Source: Arabidopsis thaliana (lineage: Eukaryota; Streptophyta; Magnoliopsida; Brassicales; Brassicaceae). From it: a stretch of 64,000 nt of DNA. Made by a program: the position numbers and the translations under genes. The stretch covers positions 8,990,101 to 9,054,100 of the forward strand of contig NC_003074.8 of NCBI RefSeq assembly GCF_000001735.4, read 5' to 3'. The notes below the pieces were generated by a model. It was given only the letters and a program-made list of their open reading frames with translations, was not told where the DNA came from and did not search any database. Below are positions 35,749 through 47,464 of this stretch, one piece after another (the stretch's first letter is position 1; each line of letters starts with the position of its first letter).

Positions 35749-38700
35749 ATGTCAGATAGATGGGCTCGACAAAACGCGGAACGTCCTGCAACTACTTTGG
35801 CTGAGAGAAGAAATGTGAATAAAAACGTTTCACTTCAGACTGGTGAAGAGTTTTCAATGGAGTTTCTTAAGGATCATACTCCTGTCCAATCTCCTATCGT
35901 TGCAGGAAGAACTCATAATGATGTGCATAGATTTGGAGACCTTTACTATCAGAATCAACCACAGGGGTATGATAGTGCTGCTCGGTTTCATGAACTGAGG
36001 AGGATAGAATCTGAATGTCCTTCTGATGCATATGATTTTGGTCGAGACCCGAGGAGTACTATACGGCTTGAGAATGGCGGTTATATGCCTCATTTTAATG
36101 CTTACCACAATGTAGGTTGTGATAAAGAAGTTATTACTAGGAAAGCTTTTGGTGAAATAAATTCTAACCGAGGAGATGTCACGGGGATGTCTGCGCCTTG
36201 CGTGTTCTTGCCAGAGCGTACTCAGTCCAACAACTTTACCGGAGGAGGAGGAGATTTTGATAGATTCGGAAAAGTAAAGTTTCTTTGTAGCTTTGGTGGT
36301 AGAATTATGCCAAGATCCACTGATGAAAAACTGAAATACGTTGGAGGAGAGACGCATATTATTTCGATACGCAAGAATCTTTCGTGGGAAGAACTCAAGA
36401 AGAAGACCTCAGCTATATGCCAACAGTTGCATTCAATTAAGTATCAGCTTCCAGGAGATGAGCTTGACTCCTTGATATCAGTATCTTCGGATGAGGATCT
36501 TCAGAATATGATTGAAGAGTACAATGGACTTGAAAGGCTTGAAGGTTCACAACGGCCACGACTGTTCTTGATTCCTATTGGAGAGCCTGAAAGAAAGGCT
36601 CAGCAGAACATTCCTGATTGCCAATATGCTGCAGCTTTAAATTGTAATGCTGATCCTAATCCTAGGAACATTTCTGATGGTCAGACTTTGGCTGGTGATT
36701 CACGTTATCATATAAACAATTTGGATCGTAATCCAAGTTTCTGTAAACGAACACCGGGTCAGATGCTTCGACTGGATGCTACTGCTATGCGTCCTAATCC
36801 ACTTTTCAATGGAGTTCAGTATAACATGGCTTCATATCCATCACCTCCTGTTTCTCCTTCACCATTCCAGCAAAGGGATTCAAATGGTGCATACTCACAG
36901 TTCCATGGCAACAACTCCAGCTCGGAGAGCAATAATTCCTTCACTCCAGCTCAACAAGACACGTCTATCTTCGAGGTGATTGATTCCAAATATCATCAAC
37001 AGCGACCACTACCTTCAGTTAACTATCAGTCTAACAAGCAGGAGGCAGAGAACCTATATGGGATTCAGTTCCAGAATGGCTTTAATGACAAACCTGTGAC
37101 TCCCAATCTTGGTCATGTTGATAATCTTTGCTTTAACCCTGAGAGGTCTGCGAATAACGGAAGGGTCTTCTATGATAAAGTGAGCATGCCCGAGGAATCT
37201 AAGGTTTCCTTCTCTGGGTCTACAAACTCAAATGATTCTTGCTTGGGAATCCCACACTCGTACTCAGACTCTACATTGGAGATTACTGGTGGACACTCTA
37301 GCTACTTTTCACAAGAGAGACAACAAAGCCCATCTTCAACATTGAACTTTACAAAGAAACAAACACAAGAAAAGCAAGTACAGGTGCATAGGAATAACGA
37401 TCTAGCTGACCGTCGTACACAAAGCGATATACTCGACATGAAGTCCACTGAGGGAGGAGAGACTATGTTTAAATTTTCCCCAAGTCCACGAGGACCTAGA
37501 CTATCCGGTGAAAACAAGACGTTGCATATAGACATTTCTGCTGCAGGCAATCATTATGATGAAATTTATCTAAATCAGGAAACCAAGAATCAAGGAGGGA
37601 ATAGTGATACCATTTTTCATCTAGGAGGGAAAGTACTGGGAACAAGAGCAATGCCTACTGACATGGAAGGCAAGAAGTTGCCTATATATGGAAACCAAAC
37701 CTCAGTTGTTGTTGATCCATGGAAGCAAATAAAGCAAGATAATGAGCGTTTGATGGCTGGAGCTGGAACTTCATCTGCTAATCTAATTTCCTTAGAGGAA
37801 GGTATAGCAGCTAATACCCCTAATGAGGAACCTGAATCTCGTGCTGCCCGAGAAAGGAACTTGGAAGTTTCAGGGATCTTTATAAGTAAGAGAGTAGTCT
37901 CTGATGAGAATTTCTTGTTCAGCATCGCCTCTGAATCACCAAACAGCAAGATTGTTCATGAGACACAAAAGAATGTGAGTATTACAAAATGCACTTTAAA
38001 CAGGATTGTCCTCTATTAACTTCTAACAGTAATAATTATTCAACTAACCTGCAGAGAACAGAAAGAGAAGGTGGTTTAGGCCATGTGAGAATCCCAATCA
38101 TGGATTTGAATCAGCCAGCGCCAGCAACAGCGAGTGAAACTTACAGTTTGAAGACACCAAGAGAAGACTCACCACAAAGCATTCCACATGCAAAGATTAC
38201 CAGCGGTGATACAATATTCCTTTCTGAGGTAGTGATTTACTTGTTTGCAAGCTTATAATCTATGTTAATATAGGATCTTTCTTCTCATTATTGTCACTTG
38301 TCGACAGGAAGCTGAAGCCAATACCGGCCAGAAAGAGAACAGTTTCAAAGACACACTCTTTGTTGAAATGGAAGCCAGTGTTTATGGCTTGCAGGTACTT
38401 GGCAAATTTGAGTAATGCTATTTGACCAACGCTTCTGTTGCTTCTTCTTTAAACAGGACTTCATGCAGAAACCGATACCCTTGTTTGACATGCTTCAGAA
38501 TTTTGAAATTTACTCATCCTAAACCTTCAGATAATAAAGAACGCTGATCTTGAAGACCTGACAGAACTGGGATCCGGGACATATGGAACTGTCTATCATG
38601 GAACATGGCGGGGAACGGATGTTGCTATAAAGAGAATACGGAACAGTTGCTTTGCAGGGAGATCATCTGAACAAGAACGCTTGGTTAGTCCTCAAATCTT

Positions 38701-39848
38701 TTGTTTCTTAGATCTATCTTCTTGATACTGTTTTGGTATGAAGTACACAATATGAGGTATTCTCCTTCGCAGCACATTCTTTGTTTTAACTGTATTGCTT
38801 TATCAGACGAAAGATTTCTGGAGGGAAGCACAAATACTCTCAAATCTTCATCACCCAAACGTTGTTGCATTCTACGGTATAGTGCCTGATGGAACTGGAG
38901 GAACCTTGGCAACTGTTACAGAGTTCATGGTGAATGGGTCACTCAGGCATGCTCTTCTCAAAAAGGACAGGTTACTTAACCTATCACTGCATTTTTGTAT
39001 TTCCCTTAGCGTTCAGGATCTGAAAGAGATTTAACACACCAGAATGCCAACGCAGATTGCTTGACACTCGGAAAAAGATAATAATTGCAATGGATGCTGC
39101 TTTTGGCATGGAGTATTTGCACTCGAAGAACATCGTCCACTTTGATCTCAAATGCGAAAACTTACTTGTCAATTTAAGGGATCCACAACGGCCTATATGC
39201 AAGGTAACATATATATTGATGAAGATCGTTTTCCCCTATAGACTGAGAATCCTGAGAAACTGCTACTTAAGTATGAAACTCTGATTTCTACAGGTGGGAG
39301 ATCTTGGCTTATCTAGAATCAAACGTAACACTTTAGTATCTGGGGGAGTGAGAGGAACTCTTCCATGGATGGCCCCAGAACTCTTGAACGGAAGCAGCAC
39401 CCGAGTTTCTGAGAAAGTAAACTAATCCAACCACTATCCTATTAGTTTCACTAACAACACAACTCACATTTGTTTTCGATCTGAACAGGTTGATGTTTTT
39501 TCATATGGAATCTCGCTGTGGGAGATTCTAACCGGAGAGGAACCCTATGCAGATATGCATTGTGGAGCAATCATTGGTAAGTCAAAAACCATCACTCACA
39601 ATTTCACTTACCTCAAAACAAAAGCCACTCTATGCTCATTTATTTCCTCTTTTTAAGGCGGGATCGTGAAGAACACACTTCGACCTCCTATACCAAAAAG
39701 CTGTTCTCCGGAATGGAAAAAGCTGATGGAACAATGCTGGTCTGTCGACCCGGATTCTCGTCCTCCATTCACCGAAATAACATGCCGACTTCGGTCCATG
39801 TCAATGGAAGTCGTCACTAAAAGCAAAAGAAGAGAAAATAAACCCTGA
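35749..39848 (+). CDS. HCR1: HCR1, PB1-domain Raf-like MAP kinase kinase kinase
   Basis: Nine exons: 35749-37974, 38055-38228, 38308-38394, 38531-38683, 38807-38970, 39056-39203, 39294-39416, 39489-39576 and 39658-39848. They join to 1117 aa. A PB1 domain lies at about 175-265 ([33 protein letters not shown]), followed by a long Ser/Asn/Gln-rich disordered region. The kinase domain occupies about 833-1100: glycine loop [11 protein letters not shown], lysine in [16 protein letters not shown] in the catalytic loop (HFD, not HRD), DLG in place of DFG, then [11 protein letters not shown]. This layout is the B4 Raf group. The symbol reflects my recall that At3g24715 is HIGHER HYDRAULIC CONDUCTIVITY 1, which limits root water transport under potassium- and oxygen-dependent control. 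Confidence 0.93.
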
Positions 39849-40051
39849 CTTCAAAACTTCAGAAATCAAGAAAACGACGGGTCAGTTCATCGACATTTTC
39901 ACATCTATCGAAAAATCTGCATATTTATTCTCATTCTTCAACTTTGTACAAAAACATAACTGTAAATCTCAAAATGTCAAATGTAAATATTATTGCCAAC
40001 ACAGAAGATGAGAAACAGATTTTGCATTGTAAGCACAACAAACTTTAGTGT

Positions 40052-40794
40052 CTACACATCCTTGTACACGAGCTGGTACTTTGGTATCCTCTCTGGCGGT
40101 ATTGGACATTGAACAATCATCTTCCCTTTCATTGCTCCTCGATATATAGCCTATACATAACACAATAACAAAAACAGAGTATTTAAATTAGTAACAACTC
40201 TTTAAAAGCTTTTAGGAATTAATGAAATTGAATTGTTCTTGTTACCTCAACAACATCAATAAAGTCTTGTTTTATATGAAATGCACCAACCCATTTAGTA
40301 TGATCCGCAGTTCTACAATATAACCAAACCGGAATTAACATAAACCAACCTAAACCGGCTTTAATCAGCTACTAGAACAAGAGATTAATTAATTACCCAG
40401 AATCCAATTTCATATGATGCGCATTGAAGAAGAAGATCGTCGAAGGAAACAACGTGATATCAAAATACTTCACATACACTTGAACATCCTCTGAATCAAC
40501 ATCAACCAAAGCTACCTTAGCAAATTTCGAAACATCTCTCACCGATTTCGCAAGCTGAAAAGAAAAATTCGAAAACTTTAGGGGTTTTGATTAATCGAAA
40601 TTAGAGAAATCGAATTCAAAGAGAGACGAATTGAATACGATTTCATCATGCTGAAGACAAACGGCGTCGGAGGAACGACCAAATCGTAAAACAAGAACTT
40701 CATCAATGGTGTCTCTGATAACCCGATCAATCTCTTCCTTCGTCGTTAACGTCTTCAGAAGATAACTCATCTCGGCGTAAGAATTATACGACAT
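40052..40794 (-). CDS. DIM1-like thioredoxin-fold splicing protein
   Basis: Four minus-strand exons: 40794-40639, 40554-40397, 40312-40246 and 40150-40052. They give 159 aa, the usual size for the DIM1/TXNL4 family. The fold is visible as [60 protein letters not shown] and the end [11 protein letters not shown]. The thioredoxin active CXXC is replaced (SSDAVC), as is normal for this family, which works as a U5 snRNP structural protein rather than a redox enzyme. It resembles the TXNL4B/DLP branch more than canonical DIM1 (YLS8-type, 142 aa). Its start codon lies inside a repeat array shared with the promoter region, and it is divergent from the DUF1644 gene. Confidence 0.88.
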
Positions 40795-40980
40795 CGTTTA
40801 GATAATATAACTAAAGAGACATAAAATAAAATATACGACGTCGTTTGATAATAATATAATACAGTAACTAAAACAGACGGAAAATATACGACGTCGTTTT
40901 TTGGTAATAATATAATAACTAAAAGAGACACAGATTAAGCGACGTCGTTTGTGGTAATAATATAATAACTAAAGAGACGC
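40785..40980. repeat. Tandem array with a palindromic acgacgtcgt core
   Basis: About four units of roughly 45-53 bp contain tacgacgtcgttt (cores at 40836, 40889 and 40940) followed by a spacer like ggtaataatataataacta and agagacac. A fourth, diverged core, tacgacatcgttt at 40787, includes the start codon of the DIM1-like gene. The core 14-mer AAACGACGTCGTTT is a perfect palindrome with an ACGT centre of the kind bound by bZIP factors. The array lies between two divergent genes. Confidence 0.85.
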
Positions 40981-42296
40981 AAGTGCAAATGTTTTTGTGA
41001 TAAAAACCATAAAAATAAAAATAAGTGGAGAAATCAAAATCATCGATTCTCCTTTGTTTCGCCTAACCCAATTCCTAAATCTCAGCATCTTTCATCAATC
41101 CAATCTCTCAAATAAGCGAGAGAGAAACAAAGATTATCGAATCCTTGGAGACGAAAACATACTCCAATTTGTAATTTTCTCGTCTTTTTTTTTACCTGAT
41201 TTTGTTATACGTTTGATCGAAATCATTTGCTCTGATGGATCTCTGTTTTGTTAACCCTTTTGAGATTTGGTAGATATGGTTTTGAGGATTGATATATTTG
41301 CCGCTGATTGTCGTTGAAAAATTGTGAAATTTGATTTGGTGGTTTAGGGTTAAAATGAAATTATATGATGAGGAATATAAGAATCTGATTTTTTTTTATT
41401 AGATTCTCCAGATGTTCTTGTTACTTGTGATTGAAACTTTGATTTTGGGTTGTTGTTGTTTTTGAACTTTGGGGATTTTAAAGTTGAATTTTTTTCTAAT
41501 TTATGCCAAAACGGTCTTCTTCTATGGTTTTGTATTGAACTGATGATTTAGATTTGTTTAAATCTCGGCTTTTGTATATTGTAGTGGAAGATTGAATTTT
41601 TTATTTCTTGTCATTGGTTATAGGTTTTAGTTTATTATGATGATGCCACTAGTTGCATGATTACTAACTTGACAGTGGTTTATATGAACATATGTGATAA
41701 TTTTCTTAAGTTTGATTCCTACTTCTCTTTTGGGATTGTTGTGCAGGTTTTAGGACATTTGGGTTACCCTGAGGCTTAAGGAGAATAGTGGTTTAGTTAT
41801 TTATACTGAATTTTGTGTCATTCAGACTTTCCGAGGATTTTCTGTTTGGTACCGTTTGCCTCGTCTGTGTTTTCATTTGAGCTGCATCTTAAAGTGAAAG
41901 TTCAGTGCTTAAACAGTAATAAAGTAGTATTTCAACAGGCTGCTAATAAGATTGCTCCCTTTCGGTAAGTTTGTTTTCAGCCAACTATCTCTCTTTGTGA
42001 AGTTAACAATCCGTTGCTTCTTGTGATGGTTAAGATTCCTCTGGTATGCTTAGTTTCTGTGCTAGTTTCTAGACTATGATGAGTCAGTATAAGATATCTA
42101 TTTCTTCTGTTTTTGGTGTATCTTCATTTGTTCTTGCTTTGGTTCTGCTGCTACATGATTGTTTTGAAGTTTTGATATTAAGCGATGGTTTTGGTCTTGC
42201 AATGTTCCCTTTTTGGCAAAAAAGTAGTATTTATAAACCTCATTCAGTGTTTCTAACTTTCTCGATGCGTGAGTAGCTTACACAGTGCTTAACAAG
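40981..42296 (+). promoter_or_regulatory. Promoter and spliced leader of the DUF1644 gene
   Basis: A CT/A-rich stretch near 41060-41180 looks like a leader exon. It is followed by T-rich DNA with the branch- and acceptor-like tgttgtgcag at about 41738-41747, so a leader intron of several hundred bases is likely. Further possible introns lie before 42296. Exact borders cannot be set without transcript data. No other gene is visible. Confidence 0.45.
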
Positions 42297-43361
42297 ATGG
42301 CTGGTGTAAAGCGAAAATTAAGTACCGAGTCAGATGTTCATGCTCTTCACAAAGAACTGGATGAGGTTTCATGTCCTGTTTGCATGGATCACCCACATAA
42401 TGCTGTTCTACTGCTGTGCAGCTCTCATGACAAAGGTTGCAGGTCCTACATCTGTGATACCAGTTACCGACATTCCAATTGCCTTGACCGGTTTAAGAAA
42501 TTGCATTCTGAATCCGCAAATGACCCTACTCCCGAGGCGAACTTGGCTTCAAGGGAACATAATAACGAATCTCTATACGAGCATGGTACAGCCAGTCGAA
42601 GCAGTTTTCACCGTGAGTCTGGAAACCGAGGCTCTTCTTGGGATTCCGAATCACTGAGGAGGAGGAGGAGAGTTGAGGAAGAAGTTGAGTCAGAAGATAT
42701 CACAAATTTGAAATGTCCTCTATGCCGGGGTACTGTTTTAGGATGGAAGGTTGTAGAAGAAGTAAGAACGTATCTTGATCATAAGAACCGAAGTTGCTCC
42801 CGAGAATCCTGCTCATTTACTGGCAACTACCAGGATCTGCGCCGCCATGCCAGGAGGACTCACCCAACAACTCGTCCTTCAGACACTGATCCATCAAGAG
42901 AGAGAGCTTGGAGGCGGCTTGAGAACCAGAGGGAGTATGGAGATATAGTCAGTGCAATCCGTTCTGCCATGCCCGGTGCTGTTGTAGTAGGAGATTATGT
43001 TATAGAAAACGGAGATAGGTTTGCAGGTGAGAGGGAAACGGGAAATGGTGGGAGCGACCTTTGGACCACTTTACTATTGTTTCAGATGATTGGCTCTCTT
43101 GACAATGGAGGTTCTAGCGCTAGTGGGAGTGGTGGTGGATCAAGATCCCACAGGTCAAGGGCATGGAGGAATCATCGGCGTTCATCTTCAGATAGGCCGT
43201 ACCTTTGGGGGGAGAATCTATTGGGTCTACAAGATGAGCGCAATAACAACGATGATGAAGAGTTTCGTTTGCAGAATGATGCAGGCGGTGCTTCTACTCC
43301 TGTTCCAAGAAGAAGAAGGAGATTTGGACGTCCTAGATCAAGCGGAAATCATCCGCGATAA
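42297..43361 (+). CDS. DUF1644 zinc-finger protein
   Basis: A single coding exon of 354 codons begins at ATG 42297; the frame is open a little further upstream without an ATG. It encodes a split Cys-rich region: CPVCMDHPHNAVLLLCSSHD, then CDTSYRHSNCLDRF, CPLCRGTVLGWKVVEE and a C2H2-like CSRESCSFTGNYQDLRRHAR followed by RTHP. Those are the marks of the plant DUF1644 family (about residues 30-230), whose rice members are linked to salt and ABA responses. The tail is Ser/Gly- and Arg-rich (SSASGSGGGSRSHRSRAW; RRRRRFGRPR), suggesting nuclear location. The molecular activity is unknown. It is transcribed away from the DIM1-like gene. Confidence 0.9.
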   Translation: MAGVKRKLSTESDVHALHKELDEVSCPVCMDHPHNAVLLLCSSHDKGCRSYICDTSYRHSNCLDRFKKLHSESANDPTPEANLASREHNNESLYEHGTASRSSFHRESGNRGSSWDSESLRRRRRVEEEVESEDITNLKCPLCRGTVLGWKVVEEVRTYLDHKNRSCSRESCSFTGNYQDLRRHARRTHPTTRPSDTDPSRERAWRRLENQREYGDIVSAIRSAMPGAVVVGDYVIENGDRFAGERETGNGGSDLWTTLLLFQMIGSLDNGGSSASGSGGGSRSHRSRAWRNHRRSSSDRPYLWGENLLGLQDERNNNDDEEFRLQNDAGGASTPVPRRRRRFGRPRSSGNHPR

Positions 43362-44875
43362 GCTGAAGCGTCCCGGTAAAAATTCGATATAAATCATTGG
43401 GTTTTTGGTTGTAGAAAAACCTTTGCGATTACTGAAACTGGTTTTGTCTTTAGGTGATATCGATATCTCTCGGGTCAGAACCAGGCCGATGCAAAGGGAA
43501 AGGTTTTACTAAAAACCCGAGAGGCTTAGGATTGTTTGGTTTTATGTAAATGTCATTTTGAGCCTTGGCTCATTGTATACTACTAAGTATGGCTTCTTAT
43601 GCAATGTCTTTTGTTACTTAACTCGTGGATTATTTTCTTTTGCGTTGTGATGAAGTTTGTTATTTAGGAAATCGACCACGTATAAATATTTTATCTAAAA
43701 ATGGACAATGTAATTATTTTGTTGAAGCTCTTTTTGGTCCAACGTTTGACAAAGATTTAGTGCTTGTTTTTACTGTTTTCCAATGTTTTCAAGTGCTCGC
43801 TCTAAGGAGTGTATGATAACACGTGTCAAATAAAACAGCCACGATATTACTCAGATGTCATAATTGTAACTTGGGACCATCAAAACCATAGCCTATAATT
43901 GTACTTGAACCATGTAGAGGATTGAGATGAGGCCACGTTTGATAAATGACATGCGGGCATGAAGAATAACACGTTCGATCTCGCAGAGCTCGACGATGGC
44001 ATTGGAATAAATGACAAGGTAGATTATCTTCTATTCATAAACTATAGTCTATAGTAGTATGGATCCAGAAAAGTAGAAAAATGAACTGTGGTTTATAAAT
44101 GGTGTATAAAAAGCAGTCCAATCCTTAAACGGATTTGTCCACTCCAACCGCCGCAATTATTCAAACTCTTAGAGTGTTAAAGCATAATTCGGAAACAATT
44201 AACAAAAAAATCATATCACATCGAGTCTATCTTAAAATATATTCGATCTTAAATAGGGGTTAATTTCAAAAGGTGTTTGCTTTAGATACAAGTTGTATAT
44301 ATTGGTCTATTTAGTTATCATTAACTTTTCATGATCGTTAATTCTGTAATTATTATTTTTTGTTTTGTGGATTCTTTAGTAATTAGTACTAATATCCATG
44401 TGACTCTTCCATGTTCTCCTATACCCTTCACAATATATATATATATTCCAATAACTCTTGATTAAGTAGACCACATCCGGTCATTTTGTGAGTAAACCAT
44501 TTTTGTTTTGATTACACATTCGTAAGACGAAATGTCATTTGTTCCTCAATTCTTTCTCATGACCAAAACGTCAATTACAAGAGAAGTAATAAGAAAATTT
44601 TCTCCCTAGTCTCTTTATTATTCATATCTTATTGTTATAAAATAAAACACATATATATTACACATATCTTATTGTTATGTTAACTTTTCTTATTTCGGTT
44701 TTGATTCTTTTTGATATGTTAACTTTTTCGTTATGTTAACATTGATTGCCAGATCGTGGAGACAAGGAAATGAGGTCTTGTATATACAAATTAACAGGTT
44801 TCCCTAAGAACCTTGTTAAGAAGACACAAGAAAAAAAGATAGAGAAAACAAGTTTTGGTGTGGTGAATAAACAAT
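43362..44875. other. 3' UTR and intergenic DNA
   Basis: The first 250 bases probably form the DUF1644 3' UTR. The rest is AT-rich with no convincing gene. A TATA-like run (atatatatatattcc) is at about 44437, some 0.4 kb before the small ORF at 44876. Confidence 0.45.
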
Positions 44876-45019
44876 ATGGAGTACCTTCTTCCGATGATAC
44901 TCGTAGTTTCCGTACTGTTAGGCGTTGTGTTTGTCTCACTTATTGTTATTGTTTGGATTTACTTTGCCCGCAAGCAAGCACGAGATAACTCCAATTTTTT
45001 TGATGTCCCACCGATATAG
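44876..45019 (+). CDS. Possible 47-aa single-pass membrane protein
   Basis: ATG at 44876 opens 47 codons to TAG at 45017-45019. The translation begins MEYLLPM and runs through a clean hydrophobic helix of about 23 residues (ILVVSVLLGVVFVSLIVIVW). It then has a positive cluster (ARKQARD) and a polar tail ending DVPPI. The positive-inside rule puts the C-terminus in the cytosol. A hydrophobic helix followed by a basic stop-transfer segment is unlikely by chance in such AT-rich DNA. I do not recognise a family. An upstream frame from about 44746 overlaps the start, and no intron or promoter is certain. Confidence 0.45.
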   Translation: MEYLLPMILVVSVLLGVVFVSLIVIVWIYFARKQARDNSNFFDVPPI

Positions 45020-45446
45020 TTATTTCGCCATTTAACAATTATGTTATTTTTTTGGTTTTGTTCTTTAGATTTGATGGTATTGTAACCCTCTTCAATGTTT
45101 TATCAACTTTTATCATCCTGTTCTGAAATCTATAGATTTGTTTGTTACTTCTCAATCACTGTATCACATCACGCAACAAAACCGTTCAACAAACTTGAAG
45201 AAACAGCCTTTGCCAAAAGAAAATCTTCATATATGTATGTATTAGATGCGTCATAACTAGTCTTTCTACTACACGCCATTGAGACTCATGTTTGGTTAAA
45301 AAAATGTAGTGATGCCTTAAAATATCTTCTCCTTAGAATGTATGTTTCTCATGTCCCATCACAGACTATCATTTGCACATGGTACATTATCTCCTTATGT
45401 GCTTAATAAACTCTGAATTTCGCTCGATACACTAATGCGGGAGATG

Positions 45447-45527
45447 GCTCCTCGCGGCTCGCCACTCGCCAGAGCCGGCCTAGAGTATAAATGTGCCGCA
45501 AGCCAAAAAAGTGGGCTCTGCTCCTCG
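45447..45527. mobile_element. Tiny hAT-like remnant between 8-bp direct repeats
   Basis: The octamer gctcctcg occurs at 45447-45454 and 45520-45527. Between them are 65 bases with unusually high GC, containing cagagccggcctagag and ending gtgggctct. The word CAGAGCC followed by GGC resembles hAT terminal repeats, and hAT elements make 8-bp duplications. The inner ends do not line up perfectly, so this is a tentative call. Confidence 0.35.
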
Positions 45528-46072
45528 TATGATCTCTCACGTATCCAAATCATTATGCCAAGCTAGCTAGTACACGTTAACTGAAATTTATCCCCAAAGT
45601 AACTTGAGTAACAACTAGACCTAGTAGCGCAGAATGACCTTACACATGTACTCATGCTTTAAATGGTCCGGCGATTTTTAATTTTAAAAAAAAAAAATAT
45701 AGCTTGAAGGACCATATGAAATTAAATGACATAACTTACAAGTGTGTGGCAGCGAGTAATGGCAACAAAGCCTTGAAACAAAGTGACATCTACTGAGCTA
45801 AAAACCACAACCCAAAGAAACATATGTATGTATAAAAACCAACTTTGATACAATCCCACGTTGTGTTTCCATATAAACTCAAAAATAGATTGAGTCAAAC
45901 AAATTATTTAAACACTTATATATCTTCTTTAGTTTCCCAAGTCATCTCTTGTCTTCATCTTCTGTTCCAAAGTCTCTAATCATTTGTGTAAGGGAGAATT
46001 TTGTTTGACTAAGCGAATAATCACACAAGCTCTATTACTATATTATACCAAAAAAGCATCTTCGGCCAGAAC
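45528..46072 (+). promoter_or_regulatory. LZY5: Upstream region of LZY5
   Basis: AT-rich DNA with a TATA-type word gtatgtataaaaacc at about 45826 and a CT-rich segment at 45940-45980 precedes the first ATG at 46073. No other coding signal is seen. Confidence 0.4.
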
Positions 46073-47464
46073 ATGGAGGTTAGTCATCGTCACATGTGCT
46101 CCATATCATTTACATGTGTCCATAACATAAGGACTATATTTATAAGAGTTTAATCTTTGTGAGTTTTGACCAGATCTTTCAATGGCTCTTCAAGTTAGGG
46201 AGATCAGAGCCTAGTTCCATCAATTGTACTGATCATGAACCCACCACAACTCTAACAAGTAAGTAACAAAAACATTTCTTGATCCTTAGATCACAATGTA
46301 CAACACTACATACTTTACTTATCATAATATATATTCTGGTGAGTTTATGTAGATTTCATATGTTGGTAATTTTAATAAACAAGTCGTTGGCTAATCAATA
46401 AGAAATATATAGTAAACATTTTGTTTTCTGATAGAATTATTTAATAAATGTGATCCAGATTGTAAAGATCACAGAACAAGAAGATCATCTACAAGAGGTT
46501 CTAAACATAAAGACCAAAGGAGCTATAGAGGAATCTGGTTATGGTGTAGAAAAGACGTAGCCAAGGCTTGTTTCTCTAGCACTTTTACTTTAAGAAGACT
46601 TAATAGCTTTAGGAGAGGGCATTTGCTTCGCTCCATGGCAAAGATAAAAGCGCAAGGAGGAGAAGAACAAGTGACATCGACAAGGTTTGATCTGAAAAAG
46701 GCTATAAGAGTCTTGCAACCGGAGAAACAAGACGATACCAATAAAGAGAAGTCGAAAAGCGAGCAGAGCAAAGGTAAGGCCACACTTTCAAGAATGAAGG
46801 AGCTTATCAAATGGGCTGCAGCAGCCAAATCCGACAAAGCTGTCAAATTCTTTACCCCTAAGGTGTTTTTTTTTTCTTTCTCAATAGCTCAAACTCATTA
46901 GAAAACTCAATTTTGTTATACCATTGTTATTGATGAAACATATATAATATTGTAGATAATGATGGAGTTGAAAAACCGAAGAAAGTTGAAGATGATGAGA
47001 GAAGTCAATGAAGAAGAATCAACAAAAAGGATGAGTAGTGTATCTGCAAATATAAGTTTGAGATGGGAGAGTAGTGAGAGTTGCACAACAAACTCTTCCT
47101 CTGATCACATCTCTATAGTTTCTTCACCAGGAATCCTTGTTTCCTTGAGTCCTACGCCACTCTACCGATGTAGATCCAGGAAATGCAACTGGATCACTAC
47201 TGATTCTGAATGTAAGTAAGACCAATATTATTTTGAATTTTCCTACAAATTTCCTTTTACACAAACCAATATTTTTATAATTTTTTACTCACGGTAATTA
47301 ATTTCAAAATCTGATCGGCAATAATGAATATATTGCGTATCTTTACTTATGGCAGTACTAATAAAATTATTGTTCGTTGTTAGTGTTTATTTTCTATGTA
47401 TCTGTCTGATTTATTTTTATGTATCTTGGATTCTGTAGTTGTGGTGTTAGAGTTAGAGTTATGA
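46073..47464 (+). CDS. LZY5: LZY5, LAZY-family gravitropism protein
   Basis: Five exons: 46073-46078, 46174-46258, 46459-46862, 46956-47211 and 47439-47464, giving 258 aa. The first exon codes only Met-Glu, the split-start arrangement expected for LAZY/DRO/TAC genes. Domain I reads MEIFQWLFKLGRSEP (family MKxFxWxxxKL) and the C-terminal domain V reads DSEFVVLELEL. Between them are basic, low-complexity parts and a block RMKELIKWAAAAKSDKAVKF. LAZY proteins act between starch-grain sedimentation and auxin redistribution; domain V recruits RLD proteins to steer PIN transport. LZY5 is one of the shorter, less studied members. The last exon is 26 bases but encodes the essential motif, so its splicing matters. 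Confidence 0.88.

Noticed and set aside
41600-42280. Additional coding exons of the DUF1644 gene
   Set aside because: Frames here are short and T-rich; a non-coding leader with introns explains the region better.
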